The notes under the pieces are model-generated. The model saw nothing but the letters and a program-made list of their open reading frames with translations, was not told where the DNA came from and did not search any database. The translations under genes and the position numbers were made by a program. 64,000 bases of DNA, taken from Streptomyces sp. STR69. Its GTDB lineage: Bacteria; Actinomycetota; Actinomycetes; Streptomycetales; Streptomycetaceae. Position 1 is the first letter of the stretch. Each line of letters starts with the position of its first letter. Below are positions 15,707-26,237 of this stretch, piece by piece. Location: contig NZ_JALJRY010000005.1 of NCBI RefSeq assembly GCF_024519455.1, positions 330,210 to 394,209 on the forward strand, given 5' to 3'.

Positions 15707-18700
15707 GTGGCATCAGTTGTGACGTACCGTCATGTTCGCGCGCGCAGACGGCGGTTGAGAGATATCGCGGGGTTCGTGACGGCAATGGCCGTACTGGCGG
15801 GGATTCCTGCGGTCGGCGTCACCGCGACCGCTTCGGCGGCGCACGCGGATTCGCTTTCCCGATCCTCTGCCGAGAAGACCTCCGAGGCGGAGAAAGCCGC
15901 CGAGAAGGCCATGGCGACCGGTGAGCGCGTGGAGATCGCCGGAAAGCGCACCGAATACACGTCGACATACGCGAATCCTGACGGCTCCACTTTCTCCCTC
16001 AGCATGTCCACCGCGCCGGTCCGGGTGAAGCAGGACGATGGATCGTGGGCCGCGCCGGACGCGACGTTGGAGCGCCGGGCGGACGGCACGATCGGCCCGA
16101 AGGCGGCGGTGGCGGACGTGTCCTTCTCCGGCGGCGGGGACGGTGCCGGCCTGGTGACCGTCGCGGAGGGCGGCAAGTCGCTGACGGTCGGCTGGCCGGG
16201 CGAGCTGCCCGAGCCGACCCTGGACGGCGCCTCGGCGGTGTACCGGGAGGTGCTGCCCGGAGTGGACCTGCGGATGACCGCGACCGGCGAGGGCTACCGC
16301 CAGGTTCTCGTCGTCAAGTCGGCCGAGGCGGCGAAGAGCGGCGAACTGAAGTCGCTGGACTTTCCCGTCGAGGCGCGGGGGTTGACCCTGCGGGACGGAG
16401 GCGGTGGCGGCCTGGACGCCGTCGACGACAACGGCAATGCCGTGTTCCGCAGCCCCACCGCTCGGCAGTGGGACTCGGCTGGGGACGCGGCTGGGGACGC
16501 GGCGACGACCGGAGCGTCCACCATGTCGCTCCGCACGGAGGACGCCTCCTCGGTCACCGCGGCGGACCCGACCACCGCCGAGGACACCTCGTCGGCCACC
16601 GCCAAGAACCTGACCGCCGAGAACGGCGAGTCGGCGACCACCGCGGACCCGACCCCCGGGAACACCTCCTCGGCCACCACCGCAGACCCGACCGTCGAAA
16701 ACGGCGAATCCGCCCCCGACCCCGCCGCCGGCCCCAGTGATGGTGACGTCACCGCCGTGCTGCCCGTGACGTCGGACGCCGACTCGATCACCGTCGTGCC
16801 CGACGCCGGGCTGCTGACCGGTGACGACACCGTCTACCCGGTGTACGTCGACCCCGATGTGACCTGGGGGGAGTCGGAGCGCACGCTCCTGTCCTCGGAC
16901 GGCGACACCTTCTACAACTTCTCCGGTGGCAGCGACGGCGAGGGCATCGGCTACTGCGGGACGTACGTGACGGGCGGCATCGGCTACTACTGCGGCTCGG
17001 GCTACAAGCAGCGGATGTACTTCGAGTTCGCGCCGACCGCGCTGCGCGGCAAGCGGGTGCTGGACGCGACGTTCCGGGTGACCGAGCGGTTCTCGATGTC
17101 CTGCGAGCGGACGGTCGTACAGCTGGTCCGGACGCCGAACATCTCGTCGGCGACGAACTGGCCGGGTCCGACCAGCAATTGGGACGTCATGGGCGACCGT
17201 ACGGTCTCGGCCGGCCGCGGCGACGCGTGCAGCCCGAGCCAGCCGGACGCGCCGATCGAGTTCAACGACGACCCGACGCAGAGCTACGAGAACCTCACCA
17301 ACACCGTGAAGTCCTTCGCGGCCGGCGGCTTCGCGAGGCTCACGCTGATGCTGAAGGCGGGCAACGAGTCCGACCCCAACGGCTGGAAGCGGTTCGACGA
17401 CGACGCCGTACTCGATGTCAGTTATGTGGGTCTGCCGGGTGTGCCCACCAGCCCGATCGTGGGTACCTCGTGCGAGACGGACCCGGCGGACCCGGCGTGG
17501 CTGTCGAACCCGAAACCGAAGCTCAGCGGTGTGGTGCAGACGGAGGCGGGCGGTGAGAGCGCCGCGAACCTGCGGGCCCACTTCACCGTGCAGGAGAAGC
17601 AGACCGACGGGACCTGGGACGTGGCGACCGAGCCGGTCCGGCCCTCCTCCGGCTATGTCGGTGACGGCGTCAAGGTCACGGAGGATTCGCCGATCACGCT
17701 GAAGCAGAACACCCCGTACCGAATGGCGGTGTCCTCGCGCTCCTACTACAACAACGGCGCGAACAACATCGAGGCCCACAGCACGGTGACGACCAAGGGC
17801 TGGTGCTACTTCACGATCGACTCGACCCGGCCCAAGGCCCCGACGATCACCAACCCGGCCGGCTCGCTCTACGACGTGTGCCCGGTCGACGGTGACGGGT
17901 GCGGTGCCGCGACCGGCGGGCCGGGGAAGCCCGGCGCGTTCCTCTTCACCAAGAACGCGGCCGACGCCAACATCGTGGCGTTCGAGTACAAGCTCGCCAC
18001 CGACACCAAGTGGACCAAGGTGGCGGGCACGAGCTCGGTGCTCCGTTCGGTGAAGCCCGTGCTGTCCGGCCTCCAGGTGCTGTACGTGCGGGCGGTGGAC
18101 AGCGTCGGAACGGGGCAGTCCGGCGATACGACGACGGTCCGGATCAACGTCGCCGAGAGCAAGGGCGCCTCGGCCCGGTGGAACTTCAACGACAGCGCGG
18201 TCGGCTCCGGCGAGACCAACGCGTCCGACTCCGCGACGACCGAAGGGGTACGGCACCCGGCCACCCTCTACAACACCGGCGCGGGCTGGTCCGGCCTCGG
18301 CCGCCGTGGCTCGCAGGACAGGTCGCTGGTGCTGAACGACAACTCCGACGCCACCCGGCAGACGGGGTACGCCGCGACCGCGGGGCCGGTGGTCAACACC
18401 CAGTCCTCCTACACCGTGTCCGCCTGGGCGTACCTCACGGACGACACCGTCTACCGGGGTGTCATGTCGCAGACCGGCAGCGACAGTTCGGGCTTCGTCC
18501 TCTACTACTCGGGCGGCGTCAAGCGGTGGATCTTCCGCTACAACTGGAGCGACAGCACGGGACGGCACTTCGTCACCACGGGTTCGACCGCGGAGGGCGT
18601 GCCGCTGAAGGTGTGGACCCACGTCGCCGCCGTCTATGACGCCGACGCCGCGACCATCCAGCTGTTCCTCAACGGCCGTGCCCAGGACCCCCCGGTCGCC

Positions 18701-19576
18701 GTGCCGGCCGGCGGTGAGGTCCAGACTCCCGACGGTCCCCTGCAGATCGGCCGGGCCAGCTATGTGTACGGCACGTTCACGCAGTACTGGAAGGGCCGTA
18801 TCGACGAGGCCGCGGTCTTCCCGGAGGCCTTGCAGCCGTCGGACGTGGCCAAGGAGGCCAAGCTGCTGGATGCCACCGGCACCGCCACCGCCACCGAACT
18901 CATGGCGAACTGGAATCCGCAGGGCGCGACCGGCACCACGCTGGCCGACTCGGTGACCGGATACGGCCGTTCGCTGACCCTGTCCGGGGGCGCCGCGCTG
19001 GACGGTGAGTCGATCGTCCTGGACGGCGTGAACGACGCGGCCACCGTGACCGGACCGGTCGTCGACGACACCGGCTCCTTCACCGTGACCACCGAGGTCG
19101 AACTCGACCGGACCGCCCTGAGCACCAAGGAGATCGGCTATGCCGGCCAGGTCCTCGGCCAGCGCAGCGCCGACGGTTCGGCCTGGGGCCTGTGGTACCA
19201 GAAGACCGGCACCGAGACCTGGTTCGACGACGACGGGAACCTGCACGAGGACCCGGCCGGGTTCTGGAAGTTCGGCCGCCGCAACAGCGACGGCAGCTTC
19301 GACGCGGTGACCTCCGACAGCGCCGCCGTCACCGGCGCGGTCCGCCTGACCGGGGTGTACGACGCCCAGGACGGCACGATCCGGCTCTACCTGGACTCCA
19401 CGCGCAACGACGTGGAGACCGCGTACACGGCGAAGGTCGGCACGGCCGAACTGGCCGTCGGCAAGGGGTACGTCGGCGGGGCCTGGGGGCACTACCTGCC
19501 CGGCCGGATCAACGACATCCGGATCTGGGCCGGTGCCGCCGCGGACAGCGACCAGGTCGACACGATGATCGGCTGA
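15707..19576 (+). CDS. Large secreted LamG-domain protein
   Basis: The product is about 1,289 residues from GTG 15707, chosen for the GGGGG ribosome site 5 bases upstream; ATG 15677 in the same frame is possible but has no clear site. A long basic head (RHVRARRRRLRD) precedes a hydrophobic core ending ATASAAHA, a Sec-type signal. A Thr/Ala/Asp low-complexity linker with repeated ADPT...SSAT units lies near residues 290-345. The C-terminal third holds two LamG/concanavalin-like units: WNFND...YTVSAWAYLTDD...WTHVAAVYDADAATIQLFLNG...GRIDEAAVF, and a second ending GRINDIRIWAG. Such proteins usually accompany RHS proteins in Streptomyces, as here, and probably bind glycans or the partner outside the cell. 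Confidence 0.8.
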   Translation: MASVVTYRHVRARRRRLRDIAGFVTAMAVLAGIPAVGVTATASAAHADSLSRSSAEKTSEAEKAAEKAMATGERVEIAGKRTEYTSTYANPDGSTFSLSMSTAPVRVKQDDGSWAAPDATLERRADGTIGPKAAVADVSFSGGGDGAGLVTVAEGGKSLTVGWPGELPEPTLDGASAVYREVLPGVDLRMTATGEGYRQVLVVKSAEAAKSGELKSLDFPVEARGLTLRDGGGGGLDAVDDNGNAVFRSPTARQWDSAGDAAGDAATTGASTMSLRTEDASSVTAADPTTAEDTSSATAKNLTAENGESATTADPTPGNTSSATTADPTVENGESAPDPAAGPSDGDVTAVLPVTSDADSITVVPDAGLLTGDDTVYPVYVDPDVTWGESERTLLSSDGDTFYNFSGGSDGEGIGYCGTYVTGGIGYYCGSGYKQRMYFEFAPTALRGKRVLDATFRVTERFSMSCERTVVQLVRTPNISSATNWPGPTSNWDVMGDRTVSAGRGDACSPSQPDAPIEFNDDPTQSYENLTNTVKSFAAGGFARLTLMLKAGNESDPNGWKRFDDDAVLDVSYVGLPGVPTSPIVGTSCETDPADPAWLSNPKPKLSGVVQTEAGGESAANLRAHFTVQEKQTDGTWDVATEPVRPSSGYVGDGVKVTEDSPITLKQNTPYRMAVSSRSYYNNGANNIEAHSTVTTKGWCYFTIDSTRPKAPTITNPAGSLYDVCPVDGDGCGAATGGPGKPGAFLFTKNAADANIVAFEYKLATDTKWTKVAGTSSVLRSVKPVLSGLQVLYVRAVDSVGTGQSGDTTTVRINVAESKGASARWNFNDSAVGSGETNASDSATTEGVRHPATLYNTGAGWSGLGRRGSQDRSLVLNDNSDATRQTGYAATAGPVVNTQSSYTVSAWAYLTDDTVYRGVMSQTGSDSSGFVLYYSGGVKRWIFRYNWSDSTGRHFVTTGSTAEGVPLKVWTHVAAVYDADAATIQLFLNGRAQDPPVAVPAGGEVQTPDGPLQIGRASYVYGTFTQYWKGRIDEAAVFPEALQPSDVAKEAKLLDATGTATATELMANWNPQGATGTTLADSVTGYGRSLTLSGGAALDGESIVLDGVNDAATVTGPVVDDTGSFTVTTEVELDRTALSTKEIGYAGQVLGQRSADGSAWGLWYQKTGTETWFDDDGNLHEDPAGFWKFGRRNSDGSFDAVTSDSAAVTGAVRLTGVYDAQDGTIRLYLDSTRNDVETAYTAKVGTAELAVGKGYVGGAWGHYLPGRINDIRIWAGAAADSDQVDTMIG

Positions 19577-19580
19577 TTTC

Positions 19581-19618
19581 CGTCGGCCGGCCCGGGGTGA
19601 CGCCCGGGCCGGCCGACG
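19581..19618 (+). terminator. Perfect 16-bp stem-loop after the LamG gene
   Basis: CGTCGGCCGGCCCGGG and its exact complement flank a 6-base loop, 5 bases after the stop codon. It has no immediate T-run. It would terminate or cap the LamG transcript and lowers the likelihood that LamG and RHS genes share one full-length message. Confidence 0.65.
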
Positions 19619-19708
19619 CACCGGCACGTTTTCCGTGCTCCTGGCTCACACGGTGCTCACGCGGTGCTCACACGGTCCTTCTCGCACTTCTCACGGGGGT
19701 CATCTCTC

Positions 19709-22700
19709 ATGTTCCGGAAACGAAGGTCACGACTGCGCCGTTGGCAGGTACGGGTCATGCCCGGGGTGGCGCTCGGGGTCGCCCTGAGTCTCGCCGCCGG
19801 CGGCCTGACCGTCGCACAGGCGGCCGAGAGACCCAAGCCCAAGCCCCTCTCGGCGCTGTGGAAACGGGACACCGCAGACACCAAGGCGGTGACGACCCCC
19901 GGCGCCAGGGCCGCGCGCGAACGCGTCGCCCAGCAGCGCAGGGCCAACGACCGCCAGGCCCAGCAGGCCCGCGCCGAGCAGCAGGCCGACTGGCCCGCCC
20001 CCGCCGACCGCACTCTGGGGATAGGCCGGTCGGCCGCCACCCCCGCGACCGTAGGCGAACTGCCCGTCGCACTGACCGCCCCGAAGACCGCGAAGAAGGC
20101 CGCGTCGGGCACCGCCGCCGTGCGGGTCCTCGGTCACCAGGCGGCAACCGCCCTGGGTATCAAGGGAGTTCTGCTCAGCGTCCGCGCCGGGCAGGGCGGC
20201 TCCGCCCAGGTCGCCGTGGACTACGGCCGGTTCGCCTCCGCGTACGGCGGCGGCTGGGCGGGGCGGCTGGGCCTGGTGAGCCTGCCGCAGTGCGCCCTGA
20301 CCACTCCGGAGAAGACCGAGTGCCGCAGGACGACCCCGGTGGCGTCCCGCAACGACATCGACGGGCAGTCCGTGACCGGCACGGTCGCCCTGGCGAGCGC
20401 GGCGCCGACCGTGCTGGCGCTGGCCGCGACCGCGTCCGGCGAATCCGCCTCCGGCACGGGCACCTACGAGGCGAGCACGCTGTCCCCGTCGGCGACCTGG
20501 GAGGCGGGCGCCTCCTCGGGCGCGTTCAGCTGGTCGTACCCGATGGCCGTCCCGCCGGCCCCGGGCGCATCCCCGCCGCTGACCCTGAGCTACAGCTCGG
20601 CCACCGTGGACGGACAGACGGCCGCCACCAACAACCAGACCAGCCAGGCCGGTGAGGGCTTCGACCTGTCCGCGAACTCCTATGTCGAGCGGTCCTACGG
20701 GTCCTGCGACGAGGACGGCCAGACCGACAAGAACGACCTGTGCTGGAAGTACGACAACGCCAGCCTGGTGCTCAACGGCAAGGCCACCGAACTCGTCAAG
20801 GACGACACGAGCGGCGCGTGGCGGCTCAAGAACGACGACGCCTCCACCGTCACCCTGTCGACCGGCGCCGACAACGGCGACGACAACGGCGAGCACTGGA
20901 CCGTCACCACCGGCGACGGCATCCGCTACGAGTTCGGCCTGAACAAACTGGAGGGCGCCGGCACCGAGCGCACCAACTCGGTATGGACCACCCCGGTCTT
21001 CGGCGACGACTCGGGCGAGCCCGGCTACGACAAGGGCAGCGCCTTCGCGGGCCGCGCCGTCACCCAGGCCTGGCGCTGGAACCTGGACTACGTCGAGGAC
21101 ACGCACGACAACGCCATGTCGTACTGGTACACCAAGGAGTCCAACCACTACGGCAAGAACGGCGCGAGCACCGGAACCGCGTCCTACGACCGCGGCGGCT
21201 ACCTCAGCAAGATCCTCTACGGACAGCGGGCCGACGCCCTGTTCTCCGGGGTCACCTCCGCGAAGGTCGAGTTCACCTATCTGGAGCGCTGCACGGCGGC
21301 GGACTGCTCGGAGCTGAAGGACTCCACCTCGGACAACTGGCCCGACGTCCCCTTCGACGTGATCTGCGCCTCCGGCGCCGACTGCCACGCGACCGGCCCG
21401 GCGTTCTTCACCCGCAAGCGGCTCAGCGGCATCAACACCTTCGCGTGGTCGGCGGAGACCAGCGCCTTCACCGCCGTCGACTCCTGGGCGCTGACCCAGC
21501 AGTACCTCGACGGCGGGGACATCGGTGACACCTCGGACCAGACGCTGACGCTCAAGAGCATCGTGCACACCGGGAAGGCCGGGACCGACCTCGCCCTGCC
21601 CCCGATCACCTTCACCTACAACATGCGGCCCAACCGCGTCGACGCGACGACGGACGACATCCTGCCGCTGTCCAAGCCCCGTATCCGCACGGTCACTTCG
21701 GAGACGGGCGCGATCACCGACGTGACCTTCTCCGGCCAGGAGTGCGTCCGCGGCAGCAACATGCCCGCCGCCCAGGACGACAACGCCAAGTCCTGCTACC
21801 CCCAGTACTGGCACATCAACGGAGCCACGGAAGCCTCGGTCGACTGGTTCCACAAGTACCGGGTGCTCGCCGTCGTCACCAGCGACCCGGCCGGCCACAA
21901 CGAGAACGTCGTCAACAGCTACACCTACGCCGACCCGGCCTGGCACTACAACGACTCACCGCTGGCCCCGGCCGACGAACGGACCTGGTCGATCTGGCGC
22001 GGCTACGGCACCGTCACCTCCACCAGGGGCAACGGCAGCAACCTGTCCAAGGTGACCTCGGTCTACCTCCAGGGCATGGACGGCGACCGGCTCCTGGGCA
22101 GTAGCGGCGCGCTCGACCCCGACGCCCGCCGCTCGGTGAGCGTCTCCGGCATCCCCGTGTCCACCCTGAGCGTGCCGGCCCAGAAGGACAGCGACCAGTT
22201 CGCGGGGCTCCTGCGCCAGCAGATCACCTACAACGGCACCGCGCCGATCACCGTGGCCGTCAGCGACCCCTGGTCGAAGCGGACCGCCACCCAGCACAAG
22301 TCGTATGCCGACACCGAGAGTTACTACGTCGGCATCGACAAGTCGACCACGTCCACGTACCTGACGGCCTCCGGCACCTGGCGCAGCCGCTCCACCGCCA
22401 GCACCTACGACGACTACGGCATGGTGTCCAAGGTCGACGACACCGGTGACACCGCGAAGTCGGGCGACGAGACCTGCACCCGCACCTGGTACGCCCGCAA
22501 CGACACCCTGGGCATCAACTCCCTGGTCTCCCGGACCCGGGTCGTGGGCCGGGCCTGCTCCGTCGCGGAGACCGCCCTCTCGCTGCCGGCGAACGCGGCC
22601 ACCGCGGGCGACGTCCTGTCCGACTCGGCCACCTTCTACGACAACGCCACCACCACCGTGTGGAGCGCCGCCCAGACCCCCACCAAGGGCGAGCCGACCT

Positions 22701-25700
22701 GGACCGGCCGCCCCAGCGGCTACCCCGCCACCGCGACCGGCGGCGAGCGCAACCCGGCGTCCTGGCAGACCACCGGCCGCACCACCTACGACACCCTCGG
22801 CCGCTCCCTGACCACCACCGACGCGGGCGGCAACCCCACCACCGTCGTCTACACACCCACCGCGACCGGACCGCTGACCCGCACCCAGACCACCGACGCC
22901 AAGTCGCAGAAGTCGTACATCTTCTTCGACCCGACGCGCGGCCTGACGACGAAGACCTACGACGTCAACAACAACCTCACCGAGTCGGCGTACGACGCGC
23001 TGGGCCGGACCACCTCCGTATGGCTGCCCAACCGCAGCCACAGCGGCGGGCAGAGCGCCAGCTACGTCTTCCGCTACTCCGTCACCAACGACGCTCCGTC
23101 CTGGACGACGACCGGCACGCTGAAGGCGGACGGCGACACCTACACCACCAGCTACAAGATCTACGACTCGATGCTCCGCACCATCCAGACCCAGACACCG
23201 GGCGCGACGAGCGGACGCATCCTCACCGACACGCGCTACGACAGCCGGGGACTGGCCGACGAGACCTACGCGGACGTCTACGACGCCGCCGCGCCGTCGG
23301 GAACGTACACGCAGGCCGAGTACGGCGAGGCGCCCCGCCTGACGAAGACCGGCTACGACGCGGCCGGCCGGCCCGTCACCACCACCTTCCTGACCGGCGG
23401 CGTACAGCAGTGGCAGACCACCAACACCTACACGGGTGACTCCACCAGCACGACGGGCATCCCGGGCGGCTCCGCCAAGCGCACCATCACCGACGCCCTG
23501 GGACGCACGGTCGAGGAACGCCAGTACGCGGGCACCTCACCCACCGACACCGAGTTCGGCGGCACCACCGGGGCGGCCCACACCGGCACCCGGTTCACGT
23601 TCACGCCCGACGGCAGGAACAAGACGATCACCGGCCCGGACGGCGCCGCCTGGTCCTACACCTACGACCTGTACGGCCGTCAGATCACCGCGAACGACCC
23701 GGACAAGGGCACCACGGCCACCGGCTACACGGCCCTCGACCAGGTGTCCTGGACGAAGGACGCCACCGGCCACGCCGTGGTCTCCGGCTACGACGTGCTC
23801 GGCCGGGTCACCGACACCTGGAAGTCCGCCGTGAACGCGGACCTCACCAGCGCCACGGTGCTCACCGCGCAGAAGACGGACGCCAACAAGCTGACCCACT
23901 CCGAGTACGACACCGTCACCGGAGGCAAGGGCCAGCCGGCCTCCTCCACCCGGTACGTGGGCGGCGCCACCAGCACCGGATCCGCGTACACCCAGAGCGT
24001 CACCGCGTACGACAAGCAGTACCACGCCACCGGCACCCGGCTGACGCTGCCCGCGGGCGACTCCCTGGTCTCCTCCGGGGCACTGGCCTCCAACACGCTC
24101 GACTTCTCCAGCTACTACAACATCGACGGCACCCTGCAGTACACCAACGAACCCGCGGTCGCAGGCCTTGCCGCCGAGAAGGTCGAGTACGGCTACAGCG
24201 ACCGGGGTCTCGCCACCACCCTCAGCGCCGGCGGACAGGGCATCGTCCTCGGCACCACCTACACCGACCTCTCCCAGGTCTCCACCCAGCGCCTCGGTGT
24301 CTCGGAGGCCACCGGGGTGATGAAGGTCGACATCGTCCACGACTACGAGGACGGCACCGGACGGCTGCTGCGCACCGAGGCACGCGGCCAGGCCCACGCC
24401 TACGACGCGCTGAACCTCTTCTACTCGTACGACACGGCCGGCAACGTCACCAAGATCTCCGACACCACCACCCTCGGCGGCACCGGCGCGGCCGACACCC
24501 AGTGCCTCGGCTACGACGGCTACCAGCGCGTCACCGACGCCTGGACCCCCGCCGGCGCCGACTGCTCCGCCACGCCCAGCGCCACGGCCCTGGCCGGCCC
24601 GGCCCCGTACTGGACGAGCTACACCTACACCGACGGCGGGCAGCGCGCGACCGAGAAGGAGCACCGCACCGACGGCACCGTCACCACCCTCAACTACTGC
24701 TACAAGGGCGGCGCCACCCAGCCGCACACCCTGCTGACCACCACCACCGCCTCCTGCACCGGCGCCACCGCGACCTACGGCTACGACGCGGCCGGCAACA
24801 CCACCAAGCGGCCCGACGCCTCCGCCACGCAGTCCCTCGCCTGGGACGACGAGGGCCGGCTGGCCAAGGTGACCGAGGACCCCAGCGGCACCCCCCGCAC
24901 CACGGACTACGTCTACGGGGCGGACGGAAACCTGTTGATCCGCCGGGACGCGGCCGGCGACACGGTGCTGTACGTCGGCTCCACGGAGGTCCACCTCAAG
25001 GCGGGCAAGAAGTGGGCCGACCGGTACTACGGCCTCGGCGAGAGCACGGTCGCGCTGCGCAGCACGCAGAGCGGTTCGGCACAACTGTGCTGGCTCGCCG
25101 GGGACAAGCAGGGCACCAACAGCGTGGCCATCACCGCCGACGCGACGCAGACCCTCACCAAGCGCTACACCACGGTGTTCGGCAAGAGCCGGACCGGCGG
25201 CAAGGGCACCTGGCCCGACGACAAGGGCTTCCTCGGCCAGCCGTCCGACAGCGGAACAGGCCTGACCCACCTCGGCGCCCGCGAGTACGACCCGGTCATC
25301 GGCCAGTTCCTCAGCGTCGACCCGGTGCTCCAGGCGGAGATCCCGCAGAGCCTCAACGGCTACAGCTACGCCGGCCAGAACCCCGCCACCTACGCCGACC
25401 CGGCCGGCACCGAGATCGGCTCCCGTCCCAACTCCTGCCAGTACGACCTGAAGTACTGCGACAAGAAGACACAGCAGGCCGTGGGCTACGACCCGAAGAC
25501 CCGCACGGTGGACTACACCAAGGGCACGCAGGTCGGCGACGGGTCGATCGTCAACGGCAAGGCGAAGACGAAGAAGCTGCCCAAGATCGTCTACGACTGG
25601 ATGACCAAGGACCTCGGCTACCAGGGCACACGGTGGCTCACCGAACCGCAGTACAAGTCCTGGATCAGAACGGCGTCCGAGGACCAGGCCAAGGCCCAGA

Positions 25701-26158
25701 TCTCGTTCTTCCACGCATGTCTGCAGAGCGGCAGTCCCAAGGACTGCATGAGCACGTCCAAGAACATCAAGATCGAAGAGAAGGAGGAGAACGACGGCCA
25801 CTGGTTCCTGAGCGACGACTCGGCCGACGCGCTGTCCCTGGCCGGCGGCCTCGTGACCCTCGCCGGAATAGCGTGCCTCTTCAGCGTGGCAGCCGCCCCC
25901 GCGGCGCCCGTGCTGGCTCTGGTAGGGGTCGGCATCAGCGCGGTGGTCGCAGTCGACGCGTGCGTCGCCGACCCCATCAGCCTGGGCTGCGGCAACGCCC
26001 TCGTCGGCGTGGCGACCGGATTCGTTCCGATGTTGAAAACCGGTGAGGCCCTGGAGGCCGTCACCACGATCGGCAGCAACGCCAGCCGGGCCGGGGGAGC
26101 GATCGCCAGCGGGGCGCGCAGCGCCTGGCGAGGCGTCAGCGGCCTGTTCGGCGGCTGA
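19709..26158 (+). CDS. RHS/YD-repeat secreted protein with RHS-associated core and unrecognised C-terminal tip (polymorphic-toxin type)
   Basis: The product is 2,149 residues. ATG 19709 follows GGGGGT by 8 bases; an upstream in-frame ATG at 19664 lacks a site. A signal peptide (RKRRSRLRRWQVRV, then a hydrophobic core ending TVAQAAE) is followed by a spacer, a beta-rich insecticidal-toxin-like region and many YD repeats (AYDALGRTTS, GYDAAGRPVT, TYDLYGRQIT, GYDVLGRVTD). The RHS core is YDPVIGQFLSVDPVL near residue 1,860, then NGYSYAGQNPATYADPAG. The last 250 residues form a separate tip: a charged, Cys-containing part and then a long hydrophobic stretch (about 2,041-2,086). No known nuclease or deaminase motif is visible. 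RHS shells encapsulate and deliver C-terminal toxins; here the toxin type is unknown. Confidence 0.88.
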   Translation: MFRKRRSRLRRWQVRVMPGVALGVALSLAAGGLTVAQAAERPKPKPLSALWKRDTADTKAVTTPGARAARERVAQQRRANDRQAQQARAEQQADWPAPADRTLGIGRSAATPATVGELPVALTAPKTAKKAASGTAAVRVLGHQAATALGIKGVLLSVRAGQGGSAQVAVDYGRFASAYGGGWAGRLGLVSLPQCALTTPEKTECRRTTPVASRNDIDGQSVTGTVALASAAPTVLALAATASGESASGTGTYEASTLSPSATWEAGASSGAFSWSYPMAVPPAPGASPPLTLSYSSATVDGQTAATNNQTSQAGEGFDLSANSYVERSYGSCDEDGQTDKNDLCWKYDNASLVLNGKATELVKDDTSGAWRLKNDDASTVTLSTGADNGDDNGEHWTVTTGDGIRYEFGLNKLEGAGTERTNSVWTTPVFGDDSGEPGYDKGSAFAGRAVTQAWRWNLDYVEDTHDNAMSYWYTKESNHYGKNGASTGTASYDRGGYLSKILYGQRADALFSGVTSAKVEFTYLERCTAADCSELKDSTSDNWPDVPFDVICASGADCHATGPAFFTRKRLSGINTFAWSAETSAFTAVDSWALTQQYLDGGDIGDTSDQTLTLKSIVHTGKAGTDLALPPITFTYNMRPNRVDATTDDILPLSKPRIRTVTSETGAITDVTFSGQECVRGSNMPAAQDDNAKSCYPQYWHINGATEASVDWFHKYRVLAVVTSDPAGHNENVVNSYTYADPAWHYNDSPLAPADERTWSIWRGYGTVTSTRGNGSNLSKVTSVYLQGMDGDRLLGSSGALDPDARRSVSVSGIPVSTLSVPAQKDSDQFAGLLRQQITYNGTAPITVAVSDPWSKRTATQHKSYADTESYYVGIDKSTTSTYLTASGTWRSRSTASTYDDYGMVSKVDDTGDTAKSGDETCTRTWYARNDTLGINSLVSRTRVVGRACSVAETALSLPANAATAGDVLSDSATFYDNATTTVWSAAQTPTKGEPTWTGRPSGYPATATGGERNPASWQTTGRTTYDTLGRSLTTTDAGGNPTTVVYTPTATGPLTRTQTTDAKSQKSYIFFDPTRGLTTKTYDVNNNLTESAYDALGRTTSVWLPNRSHSGGQSASYVFRYSVTNDAPSWTTTGTLKADGDTYTTSYKIYDSMLRTIQTQTPGATSGRILTDTRYDSRGLADETYADVYDAAAPSGTYTQAEYGEAPRLTKTGYDAAGRPVTTTFLTGGVQQWQTTNTYTGDSTSTTGIPGGSAKRTITDALGRTVEERQYAGTSPTDTEFGGTTGAAHTGTRFTFTPDGRNKTITGPDGAAWSYTYDLYGRQITANDPDKGTTATGYTALDQVSWTKDATGHAVVSGYDVLGRVTDTWKSAVNADLTSATVLTAQKTDANKLTHSEYDTVTGGKGQPASSTRYVGGATSTGSAYTQSVTAYDKQYHATGTRLTLPAGDSLVSSGALASNTLDFSSYYNIDGTLQYTNEPAVAGLAAEKVEYGYSDRGLATTLSAGGQGIVLGTTYTDLSQVSTQRLGVSEATGVMKVDIVHDYEDGTGRLLRTEARGQAHAYDALNLFYSYDTAGNVTKISDTTTLGGTGAADTQCLGYDGYQRVTDAWTPAGADCSATPSATALAGPAPYWTSYTYTDGGQRATEKEHRTDGTVTTLNYCYKGGATQPHTLLTTTTASCTGATATYGYDAAGNTTKRPDASATQSLAWDDEGRLAKVTEDPSGTPRTTDYVYGADGNLLIRRDAAGDTVLYVGSTEVHLKAGKKWADRYYGLGESTVALRSTQSGSAQLCWLAGDKQGTNSVAITADATQTLTKRYTTVFGKSRTGGKGTWPDDKGFLGQPSDSGTGLTHLGAREYDPVIGQFLSVDPVLQAEIPQSLNGYSYAGQNPATYADPAGTEIGSRPNSCQYDLKYCDKKTQQAVGYDPKTRTVDYTKGTQVGDGSIVNGKAKTKKLPKIVYDWMTKDLGYQGTRWLTEPQYKSWIRTASEDQAKAQISFFHACLQSGSPKDCMSTSKNIKIEEKEENDGHWFLSDDSADALSLAGGLVTLAGIACLFSVAAAPAAPVLALVGVGISAVVAVDACVADPISLGCGNALVGVATGFVPMLKTGEALEAVTTIGSNASRAGGAIASGARSAWRGVSGLFGG

Positions 26159-26172
26159 CGTACAGACCCCCG

Positions 26173-26215
26173 CCGTTCTCCTCGGGGGTGCCGTAACCGC
26201 CCCCGAGGAGAACGG
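26173..26215 (+). terminator. Perfect 16-bp stem-loop between the RHS gene and the next gene
   Basis: CCGTTCTCCTCGGGGG pairs exactly with 26200-26215 across an 11-base loop, 14 bases after the RHS stop and 22 bases before the next start codon. It may act as a terminator or attenuator setting the ratio of the two products. It has no T-tract. Confidence 0.6.
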
Positions 26216-26237
26216 ACCAGCAGGAGAGAATGAGGAA

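Noticed and set aside
15713..19627. Minus-strand open frame of 1,304 codons opposite the LamG gene
   Set aside because: Composition is low-complexity Arg/Gly/Val; the plus strand has a signal peptide and LamG motifs.
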